A stretch of DNA of 8,393 nucleotides. It comes from a bacterium (GTDB lineage: Bacteria > UBP18 > UBA7526). Positions 8,217 to 8,393 of this stretch are shown here, piece after piece. The position numbers and the translations under genes were made by a program. Position 1 is the stretch's first letter; every line of letters starts with the position of its first letter. Below the pieces are notes generated by a model. That model ran no database searches. It had not been told where the DNA came from and saw only the letters and a program-made list of their open reading frames with translations. The stretch spans positions 1 to 8,393 of the forward strand of contig JAHIPW010000134.1 in assembly GCA_018903055.1 (NCBI GenBank), given 5' to 3'.

Positions 8217-8233
8217 CTCCGCCTTTGGCGGAG
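8217..8233 (-). other. Perfect hairpin just after tRNA-Ala
   Basis: CTCCGCC-AAA-GGCGGAG is a 7-bp stem starting at the base after the encoded CCA of tRNA-Ala. No T-tract follows, so it is more likely a tRNA 3' processing signal or a palindromic insertion than a terminator. Confidence 0.65.
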
Positions 8234-8308
8234 TGGTGGAGGTGGAGGGACTTGAACCCTCGACCTCCTGCTTGCAAAGCAGGCGTTCTCCCGCTGAACT
8301 ACACCCCC
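8234..8308 (-). tRNA. tRNA-Ala (anticodon TGC)
   Basis: The cloverleaf is complete: acceptor GGGGGTG with CACCTCC, D-arm GTTC with GAAC, anticodon stem CCTGC with GCAGG around TTTGCAA (anticodon TGC), T-arm GAGGG with CCCTC around TTCAAGT, discriminator A and an encoded CCA. The third acceptor pair is G3-U70, the identity element read by alanyl-tRNA synthetase. It is 75 nt with CCA, and only two bases separate it from tRNA-Ile, so both come from one precursor. Confidence 0.97.
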
Positions 8309-8310
8309 AA

Positions 8311-8387
8311 TGGTGGGCGATCCTGGAGTCGAACCAGGCACCTCACCCTTATCCGGGGTGCGCTCTAACCGACTGAGCTAATCGCCC
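8311..8387 (-). tRNA. tRNA-Ile (anticodon GAT) with atypical base 33
   Basis: The minus strand folds as acceptor GGGCGAT with ATCGCCC (perfect), D-arm GCTC with GAGC, anticodon stem CACCC with GGGTG, T-arm CCTGG with CCAGG around TTCGACT, discriminator A and encoded CCA; 77 nt in all. The anticodon loop is CGGATAA. With a 7-base loop the anticodon is GAT (Ile), as expected for the tRNA next to tRNA-Ala in a 16S-23S spacer. Base 33, at 8354, is then G, where nearly all tRNAs have U and the usual Ile loop is CTGATAA. All stems are otherwise intact, so it does not look like a decayed gene. Confidence 0.92.
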
Positions 8388-8393
8388 CTTTAA

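Noticed and set aside
8217-8233. Hairpin after tRNA-Ala as a transcription terminator
   Set aside because: No T-tract follows, and 23S must be transcribed beyond it.
8117-8376. Frames of 60-74 codons across the tRNA genes on both strands
   Set aside because: The DNA is fully explained by tRNA-Ile, tRNA-Ala and the spacer; such translations of tRNA genes are a known database artefact.

Overview
This window is bacterial and reads almost entirely on the minus strand. Transcription runs from high to low coordinates. The right two thirds is the distal part of an rRNA operon: tRNA-Ile, tRNA-Ala, 23S, 5S and a rho-independent terminator; the 16S gene would lie beyond the right edge. The left third holds two protein-coding units: a monocistronic EF-G-like translation GTPase with its own promoter and terminator, then a probable operon of two tiny basic ORFs, yebC, ruvC and a SpoIID/LytB-domain gene cut by the left edge.

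The organism cannot be named from this sequence. The classical 16S-Ile-Ala-23S-5S order, a SpoIID/LytB protein, a second-type EF-G and repeat-rich spacers fit an uncultured or poorly sampled anaerobic-type bacterium (candidate-phylum style). That placement is a guess; the 23S sequence would settle it.

Layout on +, read right to left: tRNA-Ile 8311-8387, tRNA-Ala 8234-8308, spacer with hairpin, heptamer array and boxA 8074-8233, 23S 5057-8073, long 23S-5S spacer built from heptamers 4839-5056, 5S 4723-4838, terminator 4683-4712, nested inverted repeat 4559-4686, EF-G-like gene 2417-4483 with terminator 2373-2400, promoter 2346-2374, two mini-ORFs 2148-2299, yebC 1392-2144, repeat-packed spacer 1037-1391, ruvC 548-1036, spoIID-like gene 1-551.

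The genes are translation and genome-maintenance housekeeping: rRNA/tRNA, an EF-G paralogue, the ribosome-associated YebC/TACO1 family, and the Holliday-junction resolvase RuvC. The most unusual content lies outside the proteins. Three separate spacers are made of degenerate tandem units of 7-8 nt kept in strict register. Three different 23S helices end in the same cap, CGATTTATCG. The tRNA-Ile has G instead of the near-universal U at position 33. Two hairpin-rich MITE/REP-like elements are present, and one appears to supply the -35 box of the EF-G-like gene. No CRISPR array, transposase or phage gene is visible.
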